Source: Bifidobacterium choerinum (GTDB taxonomy: Bacteria; Actinomycetota; Actinomycetes; Actinomycetales; Bifidobacteriaceae). Taken from it: a stretch of 64,000 nucleotides of DNA. Below the pieces are notes generated by a model. It ran no database searches, was not told where the DNA came from, and saw only the letters and a list, made by a program, of their open reading frames with translations. The translations under genes and the position numbers were made by a program. Location: assembly GCF_000741135.1 (NCBI RefSeq), contig NZ_JGYU01000003.1, forward strand, positions 93,192 through 157,191, read 5' to 3'. Shown here piece by piece: positions 19,496 through 28,960 of this stretch. The first letter of the stretch is position 1. Each line of letters begins with the position of its first letter.

Positions 19496-20187
19496 CCCGC
19501 ATACTGATCGTCGAGGACGAGCCGTCGTATCTCGACCCGCTGCTCTACCAGCTCACGCGCGAAGGCTATGAGGCCTACGGTGCGGCGACCGGCGAGGAGG
19601 CGTGGTCGATCTACGAGGAGATGGAGTTCGACCTCGTGCTGCTCGACCTGATGCTGCCCGGCGTCTCCGGGATGACGCTGTGCCGGCGCATGCGCGAGCT
19701 GCGCCGCGTGCCGATCATCATGGTGACGGCGAAGTCGACCGAGAACGACGTCATCGTCGGACTCGAGATCGGCGCCGACGACTATGTGACGAAGCCGTAT
19801 TCGTTCCGCGAGCTGCTCGCGCGCATCCACGCGGTGCTGCGCCGCAGCCTCGAAGGCCAGGACGCGGGCGCGCGCGCCGACGCCGTCCGCACGCTCAGCT
19901 GCGGCCCGGTCGAGATGTCGGTCGCCGCGCACGAGGTGCATGTGCACGGCGAGCTGACGGCGTTCCCGCTCAAGGAGTTCGAGGTCCTCGAATACCTGCT
20001 GCGCAACAAGGGGCATGTGCTCACGCGCCATCAGCTCATCGCGCGCGTCTGGGGCAGCGACTACGTCGGCGACACGAAGACGCTCGACGTGCATGTCAAA
20101 CGCATCCGCGCGAAGATCGAGGACGACCCGGCGCATCCGACGCTGCTGACGACGGTGCGCGGCGTCGGCTACCGCATCGGCGCATGA
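19492..20187 (+). CDS. regX3: response regulator RegX3/PhoP-like
   Basis: A 231-residue OmpR-family regulator. The receiver domain has the acidic pocket VEDE, phospho-acceptor Asp52 in LLDLMLPG, Thr/Ala in MVTAKS and Lys101 in VTKPYS. The winged-helix DNA-binding domain (about 135-231) ends TTVRGVGYRIGA. The start is the ATG at 19492, inside the senX3 stop (ATGA) and preceded by ggagga; readings beginning further upstream overlap the kinase and are rejected. Its likely target is the 11-bp-spaced TTCAC repeat just downstream, in front of pstS. Confidence 0.9.
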   Translation: MTRILIVEDEPSYLDPLLYQLTREGYEAYGAATGEEAWSIYEEMEFDLVLLDLMLPGVSGMTLCRRMRELRRVPIIMVTAKSTENDVIVGLEIGADDYVTKPYSFRELLARIHAVLRRSLEGQDAGARADAVRTLSCGPVEMSVAAHEVHVHGELTAFPLKEFEVLEYLLRNKGHVLTRHQLIARVWGSDYVGDTKTLDVHVKRIRAKIEDDPAHPTLLTTVRGVGYRIGA

Positions 20188-20190
20188 TCG

Positions 20191-20212
20191 TTCACGCTAA
20201 ATTCACTTTTCC
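20191..20212 (+). promoter_or_regulatory. Pho box (RegX3/PhoP-type direct repeat) upstream of pstS
   Basis: TTCACGCTAAA (20191-20201) and TTCACTTTTCC (20202-20212) are two tandem 11-bp units, the spacing known for actinobacterial PhoP/RegX3 sites (GTTCACC-type units). A TAGAAT -10-like sequence at 20257-20262 and the pstS ATG at 20287 follow. Confidence 0.75.
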
Positions 20213-20286
20213 GGCGCCGGCGCATCGGCGCCGTCACCTACACTGGATTGGTTGGATAGAATGGCATCGTGACCAAAGGACACCAC

Positions 20287-21402
20287 ATGCGTAGCAATCT
20301 TGCCCGGCGCGCGCTCGCGGCGTTGTGCGGCATCATCGTCGTCGTCGCAGGCGCGGCGTGCGGCGACAACGTCGATCCGGGACATCGTCCGTCGACGAAC
20401 GCCGCATCGATCTCGGGCAGCTTCGCCGGCGCCGGCGCGTCCTCGCAGCAGACCGCCGTCGAGGCGTGGATCGCCGGCTACCAGAAGACGAATCCGGACG
20501 CGAAGATCTCCTACAACCCGTCCGGCTCCGGCGCGGGCGTCGTCACCTTCCTGACCGGCGCGACCGTCTGGGCCGGCTCCGACAAGCCGCTCGACGACCG
20601 CCAGATCGAGGAGTCGAAGCAGGTGTGCGCCGGGCAGACGGCCTTCGACGTGCCGGTGTACATCTCGCCGCTGGCGATCGTCTTCAACCTGCACGGCGTC
20701 TCCGACGCCGGCAAGCACATCAACATGGATGCGGCGACGGTCGCAAGGATCTTCGACGGGAAGATCACGCGCTGGAACGACGCCGCGCTTGCCCGGCAGA
20801 ACCCGGACCTCGAGCTGCCCGACCTGCCGATCACCGTCGTGCACCGCTCCGACAAGTCCGGCACGACGCTCAACTTCCTCGAATACGTCAAGGCGGCCGC
20901 GCCGAAGGACTGGAAGTACGAGCTTTCCGAGAACTGGCCGAACGACGTCGGCCAGGGCGCCAAGGGCACGTCGGGCGTCATCTCGACGATCGACCAGGCG
21001 AACGGCACGATCGGCTACGCCGACTTCTCGCAGGCCGGCGGCATGGGCACCGTCGCGATCAAGGTCGGCGACGGCTACACCGAGATCTCGGCAGAGGCGG
21101 CCTCGAAGGCCGTCGCCGACTCGGCGCTCGACGAATCCGCCGCCGGCGAGCACCGCGTCGTCCTCGACATCAACCACACGACGAGCGCCGAAGGGGCGTA
21201 CCCGATCGTGCTCGTCTCCTATGACATCGCCTGCCCCGCCTACCGCGACGAGAACACGGCTCGCTTCGCGAAGTCGTGGCTCGGCTACGTCACGAGCGCG
21301 AAGGGCCAGGACCAGGCGATGAAGGCGACCGGCTCGGCGCCGCTGCCCGACAACATCGCCGCATACGTGCGCGCCTCCGTGGACGCGATGGAAGTGAAAT
21401 GA
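20287..21402 (+). CDS. pstS: phosphate ABC transporter substrate-binding lipoprotein PstS
   Basis: A 371-residue phosphate-binding protein. The N-terminus is a lipoprotein signal ending in the lipobox VAGAAC, so Cys23 would be lipidated and anchored to the outer face of the membrane. The mature part shows GAGASSQQTAVEAW, YNPSGSGAG, GSDKPL and HRSDKSGTT, the phosphate-cleft segments of PstS. ATG 20287 gives a proper signal peptide; a GTG at 20269 is an alternative but places aaagga inside the gene. It is the first gene of pstSCAB, overlapping pstC by four bases, with a Pho box upstream, so induction under phosphate shortage is likely. Confidence 0.93.
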   Translation: MRSNLARRALAALCGIIVVVAGAACGDNVDPGHRPSTNAASISGSFAGAGASSQQTAVEAWIAGYQKTNPDAKISYNPSGSGAGVVTFLTGATVWAGSDKPLDDRQIEESKQVCAGQTAFDVPVYISPLAIVFNLHGVSDAGKHINMDAATVARIFDGKITRWNDAALARQNPDLELPDLPITVVHRSDKSGTTLNFLEYVKAAAPKDWKYELSENWPNDVGQGAKGTSGVISTIDQANGTIGYADFSQAGGMGTVAIKVGDGYTEISAEAASKAVADSALDESAAGEHRVVLDINHTTSAEGAYPIVLVSYDIACPAYRDENTARFAKSWLGYVTSAKGQDQAMKATGSAPLPDNIAAYVRASVDAMEVK

Positions 21403-22382
21403 GTCCCATGACATCGGCATCGAAACCCTCCTCAACCTCCGCTTCGTCGCTGACGAAGCCGGTCAGCGGCGAGAAGGCCGACCGCGTCTTCCGCGGCGTC
21501 GCCTACGCCTGCGGCATCCTGATCCTCGTCGTCCTCGCCGCCGTCGCGCTGTTCCTGCTGTTCCGCGCATGGCCGCTCATCGGCGGCAACCAGCAGGCGA
21601 ACAACGCGATCATCGCGAACTTCACCGGCGGCAAGGCGACGAACTTCTGGAGCTACGTCGGCCCGCTGCTGTTCGGCACCGTGCTCGTCGCCGCGCTCGC
21701 GCTCGTCATCGCGTTCTTCGTCTCGATCGGCATCGCGCTGTTCATCTCGCATTACGCGCCCAAGCGCCTCGCCGCCGTGCTCAGCTACATCGTCGACATT
21801 CTCGCCGCGATCCCGTCGGTCATCTACGGCCTGTGGGGCGGCCTCGTGCTCGTGCCGGCGATCTACCCGTTCTGGAACTGGGTCGCCGAGCATCTGGGCT
21901 GGATCCCGCTGTTCGCAGGCCCCGCCGCGAACCCGCCGCGCACCGTCGCGACCGTCGCGCTCGTGCTCGCGATCATGATCCTGCCGATCATCACGTCGAT
22001 CACGCGCGACATCTTCCTGCAGACGCCGAAGCTGCTCGAGGAGGCCGCGCTCGGCCTCGGCGCGACGAAATGGGAGATGATCAGGCTGTCGGTGCTGCCC
22101 TTCGCGCGTTCGGGCATCATCTCGGCGTCGATGCTCGGCCTGGGCCGCGCGCTCGGCGAGACGATGGCCGTGCTGATGATCCTGTCGCCCGGACTCAAGT
22201 ACTCGTTCCGCCTGCTGCAGGCGTCGCAGAACCAGACGATCGCCGCGAACATCGCCGCCCAGTATCCGGAGGCGGACAGCATCGGCGTCTCGGTGCTCAT
22301 CGGCACCGGCCTCGTGCTGTTCGTCATCACGTTCCTCGTGAACCTGCTGGCGCGCCGCATCACCGAGAAAGCGAGCAAGTGA
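21399..22382 (+). CDS. pstC: phosphate ABC transporter permease PstC
   Basis: A 327-residue inner-membrane permease with about six helices. The EAA-type cytoplasmic loop LEEAALGLGATKWE contacts the PstB ATPase, and GLGRALGETMAV is a PstC hallmark. The first 30 residues are Ser/Thr-rich and cytoplasmic. The start is the ATG overlapping the pstS stop (ATGA at 21399-21402); a second ATG nine bases later is possible. It pairs with PstA to form the channel. Confidence 0.93.
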   Translation: MSPMTSASKPSSTSASSLTKPVSGEKADRVFRGVAYACGILILVVLAAVALFLLFRAWPLIGGNQQANNAIIANFTGGKATNFWSYVGPLLFGTVLVAALALVIAFFVSIGIALFISHYAPKRLAAVLSYIVDILAAIPSVIYGLWGGLVLVPAIYPFWNWVAEHLGWIPLFAGPAANPPRTVATVALVLAIMILPIITSITRDIFLQTPKLLEEAALGLGATKWEMIRLSVLPFARSGIISASMLGLGRALGETMAVLMILSPGLKYSFRLLQASQNQTIAANIAAQYPEADSIGVSVLIGTGLVLFVITFLVNLLARRITEKASK

Positions 22383-23371
22383 TGGACCAACCGCAGTCCT
22401 CGCCGAAGGCCGACCAGGCGCCGGCCATCGATTTCGACAAGTTCAGCCCGACCCGTTCGTACACGGCGGCGCGCAAGCGCAAGGACATCGCGATGCGCGT
22501 GCTCATCATCCTCGCCTTCGTCGTCGCATTGATCCCGCTGATCTCGGTGCTGTGGACGACGCTCGTGCACGGCGCGCGCCGCCTCAACTGGGACTTCCTG
22601 TCGCACAACATGACGAACGTCATCGGCGGCAACCAGACGCCGTCGGGCGGCTACGGCGGCATCCTGCACGCAATCATCGGCACGTTGGAGATCACGCTCG
22701 GCGCGATGGTCATCTCGATTCCGATCGGCATCATGTGCGCCGTCTATCTGATCGAATACGCCGGCGGTTCGAAGCTCGCGCGCACGATCCATCTGCTCGT
22801 CGACGTCATGAGCGGCATCCCGTCGATCGTCGCCGGCCTGTTCGCCTATTCGATGTTCGCGATCCTCGTCGGCCCCGGCACGCTCAGCGGCTTCGAAGGC
22901 TCGGTCGCATTGTCGCTGCTGATGATCCCGACCGTCGTCAAGACGACCGAGGAAATGCTCAAGATCGTGCCGAACGACCTGCGCGAGGCGTCGCTCGCGC
23001 TCGGCGTCACGAAGCAGCGCACGATCACGAAGGTCGTACTGCGCACGGCGCTCTCCGGCATCGTGTCGGGGTCGATCCTCGCGATCGCGCGCGTCATCGG
23101 TGAGACGGCGCCGCTGCTGATGACGGCCGGCTACATCGTCTCGACGAACGCGAACCTATTCTCGGGCGAGATGACGACGCTGCCGGTGTACGTCTACCAG
23201 GAGTACTCGAAGTACCATGCGAACTGTCCGGCCGACGCCGGCAGCGGCTGCGTCACCGGCATCCCGATGGAGCGCGCGTGGTCGGCGGCGCTCGTGCTCA
23301 TCATCGTCGTGCTCATCCTCAATCTCATCGGCAGGATCGTCGCGAAGGTCTTCGCTCCGAAGAAGAAATGA
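22382..23371 (+). CDS. pstA: phosphate ABC transporter permease PstA
   Basis: A 329-residue permease with about six membrane helices. Visible motifs are the EAA-like loop [14 protein letters not shown] and [11 protein letters not shown], which is characteristic of PstA. A hydrophilic N-terminal 35 residues precedes the first helix. ATG 22382 shares one base with the pstC stop (TGATG), indicating translational coupling. A short external loop with Cys pairs ([11 protein letters not shown]) lies before the last helix and is not typical of all homologues. Confidence 0.92.
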   Translation: MDQPQSSPKADQAPAIDFDKFSPTRSYTAARKRKDIAMRVLIILAFVVALIPLISVLWTTLVHGARRLNWDFLSHNMTNVIGGNQTPSGGYGGILHAIIGTLEITLGAMVISIPIGIMCAVYLIEYAGGSKLARTIHLLVDVMSGIPSIVAGLFAYSMFAILVGPGTLSGFEGSVALSLLMIPTVVKTTEEMLKIVPNDLREASLALGVTKQRTITKVVLRTALSGIVSGSILAIARVIGETAPLLMTAGYIVSTNANLFSGEMTTLPVYVYQEYSKYHANCPADAGSGCVTGIPMERAWSAALVLIIVVLILNLIGRIVAKVFAPKKK

Positions 23372-23427
23372 CCCGGCGCGCGCCGCGGGTGCGCTCGGCA
23401 ACGTACGTACAGCTAAGGAAGGAACGC

Positions 23428-24207
<780 letters not shown>

Positions 24208-24298
24208 GCGGGGAGCACGCGGGAGCATGCGGAAACGGGGGAGCGGAAGGCGTCGGCGATTCCCGGACGTTTCCCGCACGATTCCTCGGTGGGCGAAC

Positions 24299-24326
24299 GC
24301 CATGTAACGGAACGGTTTTACATGGC
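24299..24326. promoter_or_regulatory. perfect palindrome upstream of the purine permease, candidate operator
   Basis: GCCATGTAA (24299-24307) and TTACATGGC (24318-24326) are perfect 9-bp inverted arms around a 10-base spacer. They lie 78 bases before the permease ATG in an otherwise gene-free 196-base gap. Size and symmetry suit a dimeric repressor. No classical purine-riboswitch sequence was recognised in this leader. Confidence 0.5.
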
Positions 24327-24403
24327 CGTGCTAGCTTGAGGGCTGTCCTGTCTTTCGGGACGGGGCGGCAGTCAAGAGTCCACGAGAAGAATCAGGGTAT
24401 TAC

Positions 24404-25798
24404 ATGGAGAAGTTCTTCCACCTCAAGGAGAGCGGCACGACGGTCGGCAGGGAATGCATGGCCGGTCTGACGACGTTCTTCGCAATGTCCTATATCATCA
24501 TCGTCAATCCGCAGATCCTGCAGCAGACCGGCATGCCATGGGGCGGCGTCTTCCTCGCGACGATCATCGCCGCGATCATCGGCACGCTCGTCATGGGCCT
24601 GTTCGCGAACGTCCCGTACGCGCAGGCGCCGGGCATGGGCCTCAACGCGTTCTTCACCTACACCGTGTGCTTCGGCCTCGGCTTCACCTGGCAGCAGGCG
24701 CTGTGCATGGTCTTCCTGTGCGGCCTGATCAACATCCTGATCACCGTCACCAAGGTGCGCAAGATGATCATCAAGGCGATCCCGGAATCGCTGCAGCATG
24801 CGATCGGCGGCGGCATCGGCCTGTTCGTCGCCTACGTCGGCCTGCTCAACGTGGCCGCCGTCACGTTCACGCCAAACGACCCGAAGGCAGCCGCGCAGGG
24901 CGGCGCCGTCTCCGCCGTGCCGGGCATGGCGACGCTCAACACGCCGACGCTGTGGCTGTTCCTGATCGGTCTGCTGCTCGTCATCGTCTTCACGATCCTC
25001 AAGGTCAAGGGAGGCATGCTGCTTGCGATCGTGCTGACCGCCGTCATCGGCATCCCGATGGGACTGACGACGATGAACAACAGCATTTCGATCGGTGACG
25101 CCTTCGGTCAGCTTCCGCAGACCTTCGGCGCGCTGTTCTCCCATGAGGGCTTCGGCACATTGTTCTCCGACCCGGCGAAGCTGCCGCTAGTCCTCGTGAC
25201 GATCTTCGCGTTCTCGATGTCCGACACCTTCGACACGCTCGGCACCTTCATCGGCACCGGCCGCCGCACCGGCATCTTCTCGAAGGCCGACGAAGAATCG
25301 CTCGAGAACGGCCACGGCTTCTCGTCGAAGATGGACAAGGCGCTGTTCGCAGATTCGATCGCGACGTCGATCGGCTCGATCTTCGGCACGTCGAACACGA
25401 CGACCTACGTCGAATCCTCGGCCGGCATCGCCGCGGGCGGCCGCACCGGCCTGACCTCGGTCGTCGTCGCCTGCTGCTTCGCGCTGTCGATCTTCTTCGC
25501 GCCGGTCATCTCGGCCGTGCCGAGCGCGGCGACGGCGGGCGTCCTCGTCATCGTCGGCTGCATGATGGCGGCCTCCCTCAAGGAGGTGCGCTGGGACGAC
25601 ATCTCCGAGGCGATCCCGGCGTTCTTCGCGTCGGTGTTCATGGCCTTCGCGTACTCGATCTCCTACGGCATCGCCGCGGGCTTCATCACCTACTGCATCG
25701 TCAAGGTCTGCAAGAAGAAGGCGTCCGAGGTCCATCCGATCGTCTGGATCGTCTCCGCGCTGTTCATCCTCGACTTCGCATGCATGGCGATCCTGTAG
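24404..25798 (+). CDS. NCS2 family purine permease (AzgA/PbuG-like)
   Basis: A 464-residue membrane transporter with about 12-14 helices. Family features are GLTTFFAMSYIIIVNP near the N-terminus, APGMGLNAFFTY, GGGIGLF and the late GTSNTTTYVESSAG segment, which forms the nucleobase site in the AzgA-like branch of NCS2. The likely role is proton-coupled uptake of hypoxanthine, guanine or adenine; the exact substrate is inferred from the family. The ATG at 24404 has only a weak ribosome site (ggg, 11 bases upstream). It is a single-gene unit with a palindrome upstream and a large bidirectional hairpin downstream. Confidence 0.9.
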   Translation: MEKFFHLKESGTTVGRECMAGLTTFFAMSYIIIVNPQILQQTGMPWGGVFLATIIAAIIGTLVMGLFANVPYAQAPGMGLNAFFTYTVCFGLGFTWQQALCMVFLCGLINILITVTKVRKMIIKAIPESLQHAIGGGIGLFVAYVGLLNVAAVTFTPNDPKAAAQGGAVSAVPGMATLNTPTLWLFLIGLLLVIVFTILKVKGGMLLAIVLTAVIGIPMGLTTMNNSISIGDAFGQLPQTFGALFSHEGFGTLFSDPAKLPLVLVTIFAFSMSDTFDTLGTFIGTGRRTGIFSKADEESLENGHGFSSKMDKALFADSIATSIGSIFGTSNTTTYVESSAGIAAGGRTGLTSVVVACCFALSIFFAPVISAVPSAATAGVLVIVGCMMAASLKEVRWDDISEAIPAFFASVFMAFAYSISYGIAAGFITYCIVKVCKKKASEVHPIVWIVSALFILDFACMAIL

Positions 25799-25958
25799 CG
25801 CGATGACCGCGTGAGCCGCGGTCGCGTATGCATCGCGCGGATGCGTACGGCACGCGCGTGTGCGGATGCCGCATGTGCGCGGAATCGCAGCATCGCATAC
25901 GCGGCTGGACGCGCAGTCGCGCGGACAGGTTCGCACACACAGTCACACATATGAATTA

Positions 25959-26013
25959 CATACGGCAGGCCGCCCGCGCCACCGTTGTTCGGTGGCGCGG
26001 GCCCTGCCGTATG
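25959..26013. terminator. bidirectional hairpin between the purine permease and zinc-protein genes
   Basis: A very long stem, CATACGGCAGG pairing with CCTGCCGTATG at the outside and CGCGCCACCG pairing with CGGTGGCGCG inside, has a 5-base loop. It lies between two convergent genes. The stretch 25799-25958 has no gene; it contains the imperfect inverted pair CGTATGCATC/GATGCGTACG. Confidence 0.8.
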
Positions 26014-26068
26014 CGATGCCGTCGATCCGCACGATCATCAGGAATTCTCGCGATGATCGCGACGGCGA

Positions 26069-27010
26069 CTACTTATCGCTCTTCGAGCCGCCGTCCGTCT
26101 CCTGGATCTGCTTGGCGAGCGCACGCATCCACTCGTGCAGCGACTTGTACTGCTCGGGCATCTGCTCGGTCACGTCGACGACCGGCACATTGCCGGAATC
26201 GGCGGCGGCGACGAGCTGGTCGTTCATCTTGCTCGGCTCCTGCGAATTCGTGATGAGCATGCGCATGTCGCCCTTCTTGAGCAGGTCGGTGAAGGCCTTG
26301 ATGTCCGCCGGAGTCGGCTCCGACTCGTTCGCCGCCGCCTGCTTGTAGCCCTTCGGCGTCACGTCGGTCAGTCCCATGTCCTCGGCGAGGTACTGCGCGA
26401 CCGATTCGACGGCCGCGTAGTTCTTGCTGCCCTTGTCCTTCGCGAGTTCCTTGAGGTCCTTGTCGAGCTGCTGCTCCTCTTCGAGCCACGTCTTGTGCAG
26501 CTGCTCGAACTGCGCCTTGTGCTCCGGCTGCAGCTTGATGTAGTCCTTCGTGATCGCGTCGGCTGTTTTGATGCGCGCGTTCGCGGAGAACCAGATATGC
26601 GGATTGTCGCCGGTCTTGGCGCCGCTGGCGTCGGCGGCGTCGACGACGAGCGTCTTCGACGACTGCTGCGCGGCCTTGAGCGCCCAGTCGTCGTATCCGG
26701 CGCCGTTGACGATCGCGATCTGCGCGTTCTGGATCTTCGAGATGTCGTTCGTCGTCGGCTCGTAGTCGTGCGCGTCGGTGCCGGTGTTGTTGAGGATGCT
26801 CGTCACGTCGACGTATTTGCCGCCGAGGTCCTTCGCGAGCGAACCCCACTGGTTGCTCGACGCGATGACGGTGATGACGGCGCTGCCGTTGCCGCCTTCG
26901 CTGTTGGCATTGTCGGCGTTCGCGCCGCCGGTGGTCGAGCAGGCGCTCACGGCGGCGATGGTCATGACGCCGGCGAACGTCGCGATCACGGCGCGCATCA
27001 GTTTCTTCAT
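26069..27010 (-). CDS. zinc/manganese-type metal ABC transporter substrate-binding lipoprotein (ZnuA-like)
   Basis: A 313-residue cluster A-I (SBP family 9) metal-binding protein. The lipoprotein signal ends in AVSACS, so Cys24 would be lipidated. Metal-site His residues are in TDAHDYEP and NPHIWFS. Where many ZnuA proteins have a third His, the aligned segment reads AAVESVAQYLAEDMGL, offering Glu instead, as in some actinobacterial members. ATG 27010 follows gagga; the upstream basic readings are rejected. No permease or ATPase gene adjoins it, so its transporter partner is elsewhere. A Zur-type palindrome 227 bases upstream supports zinc as the metal. Confidence 0.85.
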   Translation of the reverse strand: MKKLMRAVIATFAGVMTIAAVSACSTTGGANADNANSEGGNGSAVITVIASSNQWGSLAKDLGGKYVDVTSILNNTGTDAHDYEPTTNDISKIQNAQIAIVNGAGYDDWALKAAQQSSKTLVVDAADASGAKTGDNPHIWFSANARIKTADAITKDYIKLQPEHKAQFEQLHKTWLEEEQQLDKDLKELAKDKGSKNYAAVESVAQYLAEDMGLTDVTPKGYKQAAANESEPTPADIKAFTDLLKKGDMRMLITNSQEPSKMNDQLVAAADSGNVPVVDVTEQMPEQYKSLHEWMRALAKQIQETDGGSKSDK

Positions 27011-27236
27011 ATGGGTCCTCGTTTCTGTTGGTCGGTGTGGTTGCCCTCGGTCGCGCCGGGGCTTTACTTGCCGTCCGCTGTGCCGTTGGCTGCGGCTGGC
27101 GTCGGATGACGCTGGTTGCCGCTGGTGCCGGCCGGGACCGGCCGGGGCCAAGACCGCGGAGGCCTATGACGGACATGGGCGCCGGCGTACATTAACGGCC
27201 GGATTGATGGTTGGTTGGTGTCCACTGTAGCATCAA

Positions 27237-27253
27237 TTGAGAATCATTCGCAA
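27237..27253 (-). promoter_or_regulatory. Zur-box-like palindrome upstream of the zinc-protein gene
   Basis: TTGAGAATCATTCGCAA is a 17-base palindrome with 7 of 8 pairs matching about a central C. It closely resembles the actinobacterial Zur box TGAAAATCATTTTCA. The surroundings are AT-rich, unlike the rest of the gap. It is far (227 nt) from the ATG at 27010, so it implies a long leader or a site over a distal promoter. Confidence 0.6.
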
Positions 27254-27298
27254 TAAGGGGTCTGTTCGGTGTGGCGCGCGAACGCGCGCTGGCGAACG

Positions 27299-27481
27299 CG
27301 GGTGGGGTTGTCGGCGTGGTCGATGGGATGGGCCGGAAACGGGCTGTTTTGCGGGTGGATTCGTCGTGTTGGTCGATGGGTTGGGCCGGAGCGGGTGGGG
27401 TTGTCGGCGTGGTCGATGGTTCGGGACGGAGGCGGGCCTGTTTGCGGGCGGGGTTGTCGGCGTGGTCGATGGGTTGGGATG
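27299..27481 (+). repeat. family A intergenic repeat array, locus 2
   Basis: Four 37-bp cores (27299-27335, 27352-27388, 27392-27428, 27445-27481) are spaced by 16, 3 and 16 bases, the standard pattern. Each begins CGGGTGG or CGGGCGG and carries GTCGATGG near its middle. The array occupies the centre of the 720-base gap between the zinc-protein gene and rplJ. It is followed directly by the rplJ leader. Confidence 0.85.
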
Positions 27482-27529
27482 ATTGCGACACGCCGGAGGG
27501 AGGGGCGTGTCGCGAGGGGTCGGTAGATT

Positions 27530-27730
27530 ATCGCTCTTGTAAACCACAGACCGTTGGTTGGAAGTCGTTCACGGCTTCACGAAGTTTGGTTCGCCAGGCC
27601 AGCGCAGGTTGAGAAACATAGTTCCTTGAGTATTCAAGGATGGATGCTGCTCTGCCTGTGTGCAGGGCTTTTTTATTGCCCGACTTGGCATTCCGCCTCA
27701 CAATCGACGGCCGACTTAGGAAGGAACGCC
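27530..27730 (+). ncRNA. ribosomal protein L10 leader of the rplJL operon
   Basis: The bases upstream of rplJ look like an L10-binding autoregulatory leader. An AT-richer structured segment (27540-27645) with TTGAGTATTCAA-type pairing is followed by the attenuator GCTCTGC (27649-27655), a six-base loop and GCAGGGC (27662-27668) with a run of six T. Excess L10 binding this leader and stopping the operon early is established for the family. The exact 5' end is not known, and the assignment rests on position and the attenuator. Confidence 0.65.
27649..27674 (+). terminator. attenuator terminator in the rplJ leader
   Basis: GCTCTGC pairs with GCAGGGC (one G-T pair) around CTGTGT and is followed by six T, 57 bases before the rplJ ATG. 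Confidence 0.75.
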
Positions 27731-28252
27731 ATGAAGAGGCCCGAAAAGGAAGTGGTGGTCGCCGAGCTTACGGAAGCTTTCCGTAACGCTGACGCGGTCT
27801 ACCTGACCGAGTACCGCGGGCTTACCGTTCCGCAGATCTCCGATCTGCGCGAAAAGCTAGGCCGCGATACTTCCTACACTGTGGCTAAGAACACGCTGTT
27901 CCGCATCGCCGCCAAGGAAGCGGGCATTGAGGGTCTCGACGAGATGCTCAAGGGTCCTTCCGCGGTTGTCTTCGTTCAGGGAGACTTCATCGAGGCTGCG
28001 AAGACGCTGCGTGACTTCGCCAAGACCAACAAGGCCCTCATCGTCAAGGGCGGTTACGCAGACGGAACCGTGTACGACGCCGAGGGTGCCAAGCAGCTCG
28101 CAGACCTCAAGTCTCGTCCGGAACTGCTTGCCGAAATGGCCGGCGCGCTCAAGGGCACGATGTCCAAGGCCGCCCGCCTGTTCAACGCGCTGCCGACGAA
28201 GGTCGTTCGTACGATCGACGCCCTGCGCGAGAAGCAGGAGAAGGCCGCCTGA
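27731..28252 (+). CDS. rplJ: 50S ribosomal protein L10
   Basis: A 173-residue L10, which anchors L7/L12 dimers on the large-subunit stalk. Family features are a basic N-terminal domain with YLTEYRGLTVPQISDLR and VAKNTLFRIA, and a C-terminal L12-binding helix ending RTIDALREKQEKAA. The ATG at 27731 follows ggaagga. Codon use is less GC-biased than in neighbours, as expected for a highly expressed gene. rplL follows 113 bases later; the operon is probably governed by the upstream leader. rplK/rplA are not adjacent. Confidence 0.97.
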   Translation: MKRPEKEVVVAELTEAFRNADAVYLTEYRGLTVPQISDLREKLGRDTSYTVAKNTLFRIAAKEAGIEGLDEMLKGPSAVVFVQGDFIEAAKTLRDFAKTNKALIVKGGYADGTVYDAEGAKQLADLKSRPELLAEMAGALKGTMSKAARLFNALPTKVVRTIDALREKQEKAA

Positions 28253-28365
28253 TCGCCCTGCGGTTCGCCGCATAGCAATCGGTTCGGAAAAACGGAAAAC
28301 AATAAATTTCAGGTGCGCGGAACACGACCAACAACACTGCGTGCCACGATTGAAAGGAAGCCATA

Positions 28366-28746
28366 ATGGCTAAGTTCACCCAGGATGAGCTCCTCGAAGC
28401 TTTCGGTGAAATGACCCTCGTCGAGCTCTCCGAGTTCGTCAAGGCCTTCGAAGAGAAGTTCGACGTCGAAGCCACCGCTCCGGTCGCCGTTGCTGCCGCC
28501 GCCGCTCCGGGCGCTGCCCCGGCCGAGGAAGAGAAGGATGAGTTCGACGTCATCCTCTCCGCCGTTGGCGACAAGAAGATCCAGGTCATCAAGGCTGTCC
28601 GCGCCATCACCAACCTCGGCCTGGCTGAGGCGAAGGCTCTCGTTGACGGCGCTCCGAAGCCGGTTCTCGAGCACGCCAAGAAGGAAGATGCCGAGAAGGC
28701 CAAGGCTCAGCTCGAAGAAGCTGGCGCCACCGTCGAGCTCAAGTGA
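28366..28746 (+). CDS. rplL: 50S ribosomal protein L7/L12
   Basis: A 126-residue L7/L12. The N-terminal dimerisation helices ([21 protein letters not shown]), an Ala/Pro-rich hinge (about residues 37-53) and a C-terminal factor-binding domain with [21 protein letters not shown] are all typical. It recruits elongation factors to the ribosome. The ATG at 28366 follows gaaagga. A perfect 36-base palindrome lies 40 bases beyond the stop and ends the operon. Confidence 0.97.
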   Translation: MAKFTQDELLEAFGEMTLVELSEFVKAFEEKFDVEATAPVAVAAAAAPGAAPAEEEKDEFDVILSAVGDKKIQVIKAVRAITNLGLAEAKALVDGAPKPVLEHAKKEDAEKAKAQLEEAGATVELK

Positions 28747-28785
28747 TTCGCGCGGCTTCAAGCCGTACATCACGAACGCTTTGTG

Positions 28786-28821
28786 GGAATCCCCTGCAGT
28801 CCGCGGACTGCAGGGGATTCC
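28786..28821 (+). terminator. perfect palindromic terminator after rplL
   Basis: An 18-bp perfect inverted repeat (GGAATCCCCTGCAGTCCG and its exact complement) has no spacer and no T run. As RNA it would fold with a minimal loop. Placement after rplL argues for termination or RNA end protection. Confidence 0.75.
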
Positions 28822-28960
28822 TGCGTTCGAGGGATGGTCGGGGATGATGGACTGGAGGGATGGACCGCAGGTCTAACCCGTGGCTGGCTGTAGGCGGGGG
28901 TTGGCTGGGCGGGCGGGCAGGCCGGCGGCCTGCCAGATTGCGCGCGGAAGTACCCGCTTG

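Noticed and set aside
24208..24403. Purine riboswitch before the NCS2 permease
   Set aside because: The conserved junction sequences of the purine aptamer were not found; the notable feature is a DNA palindrome.
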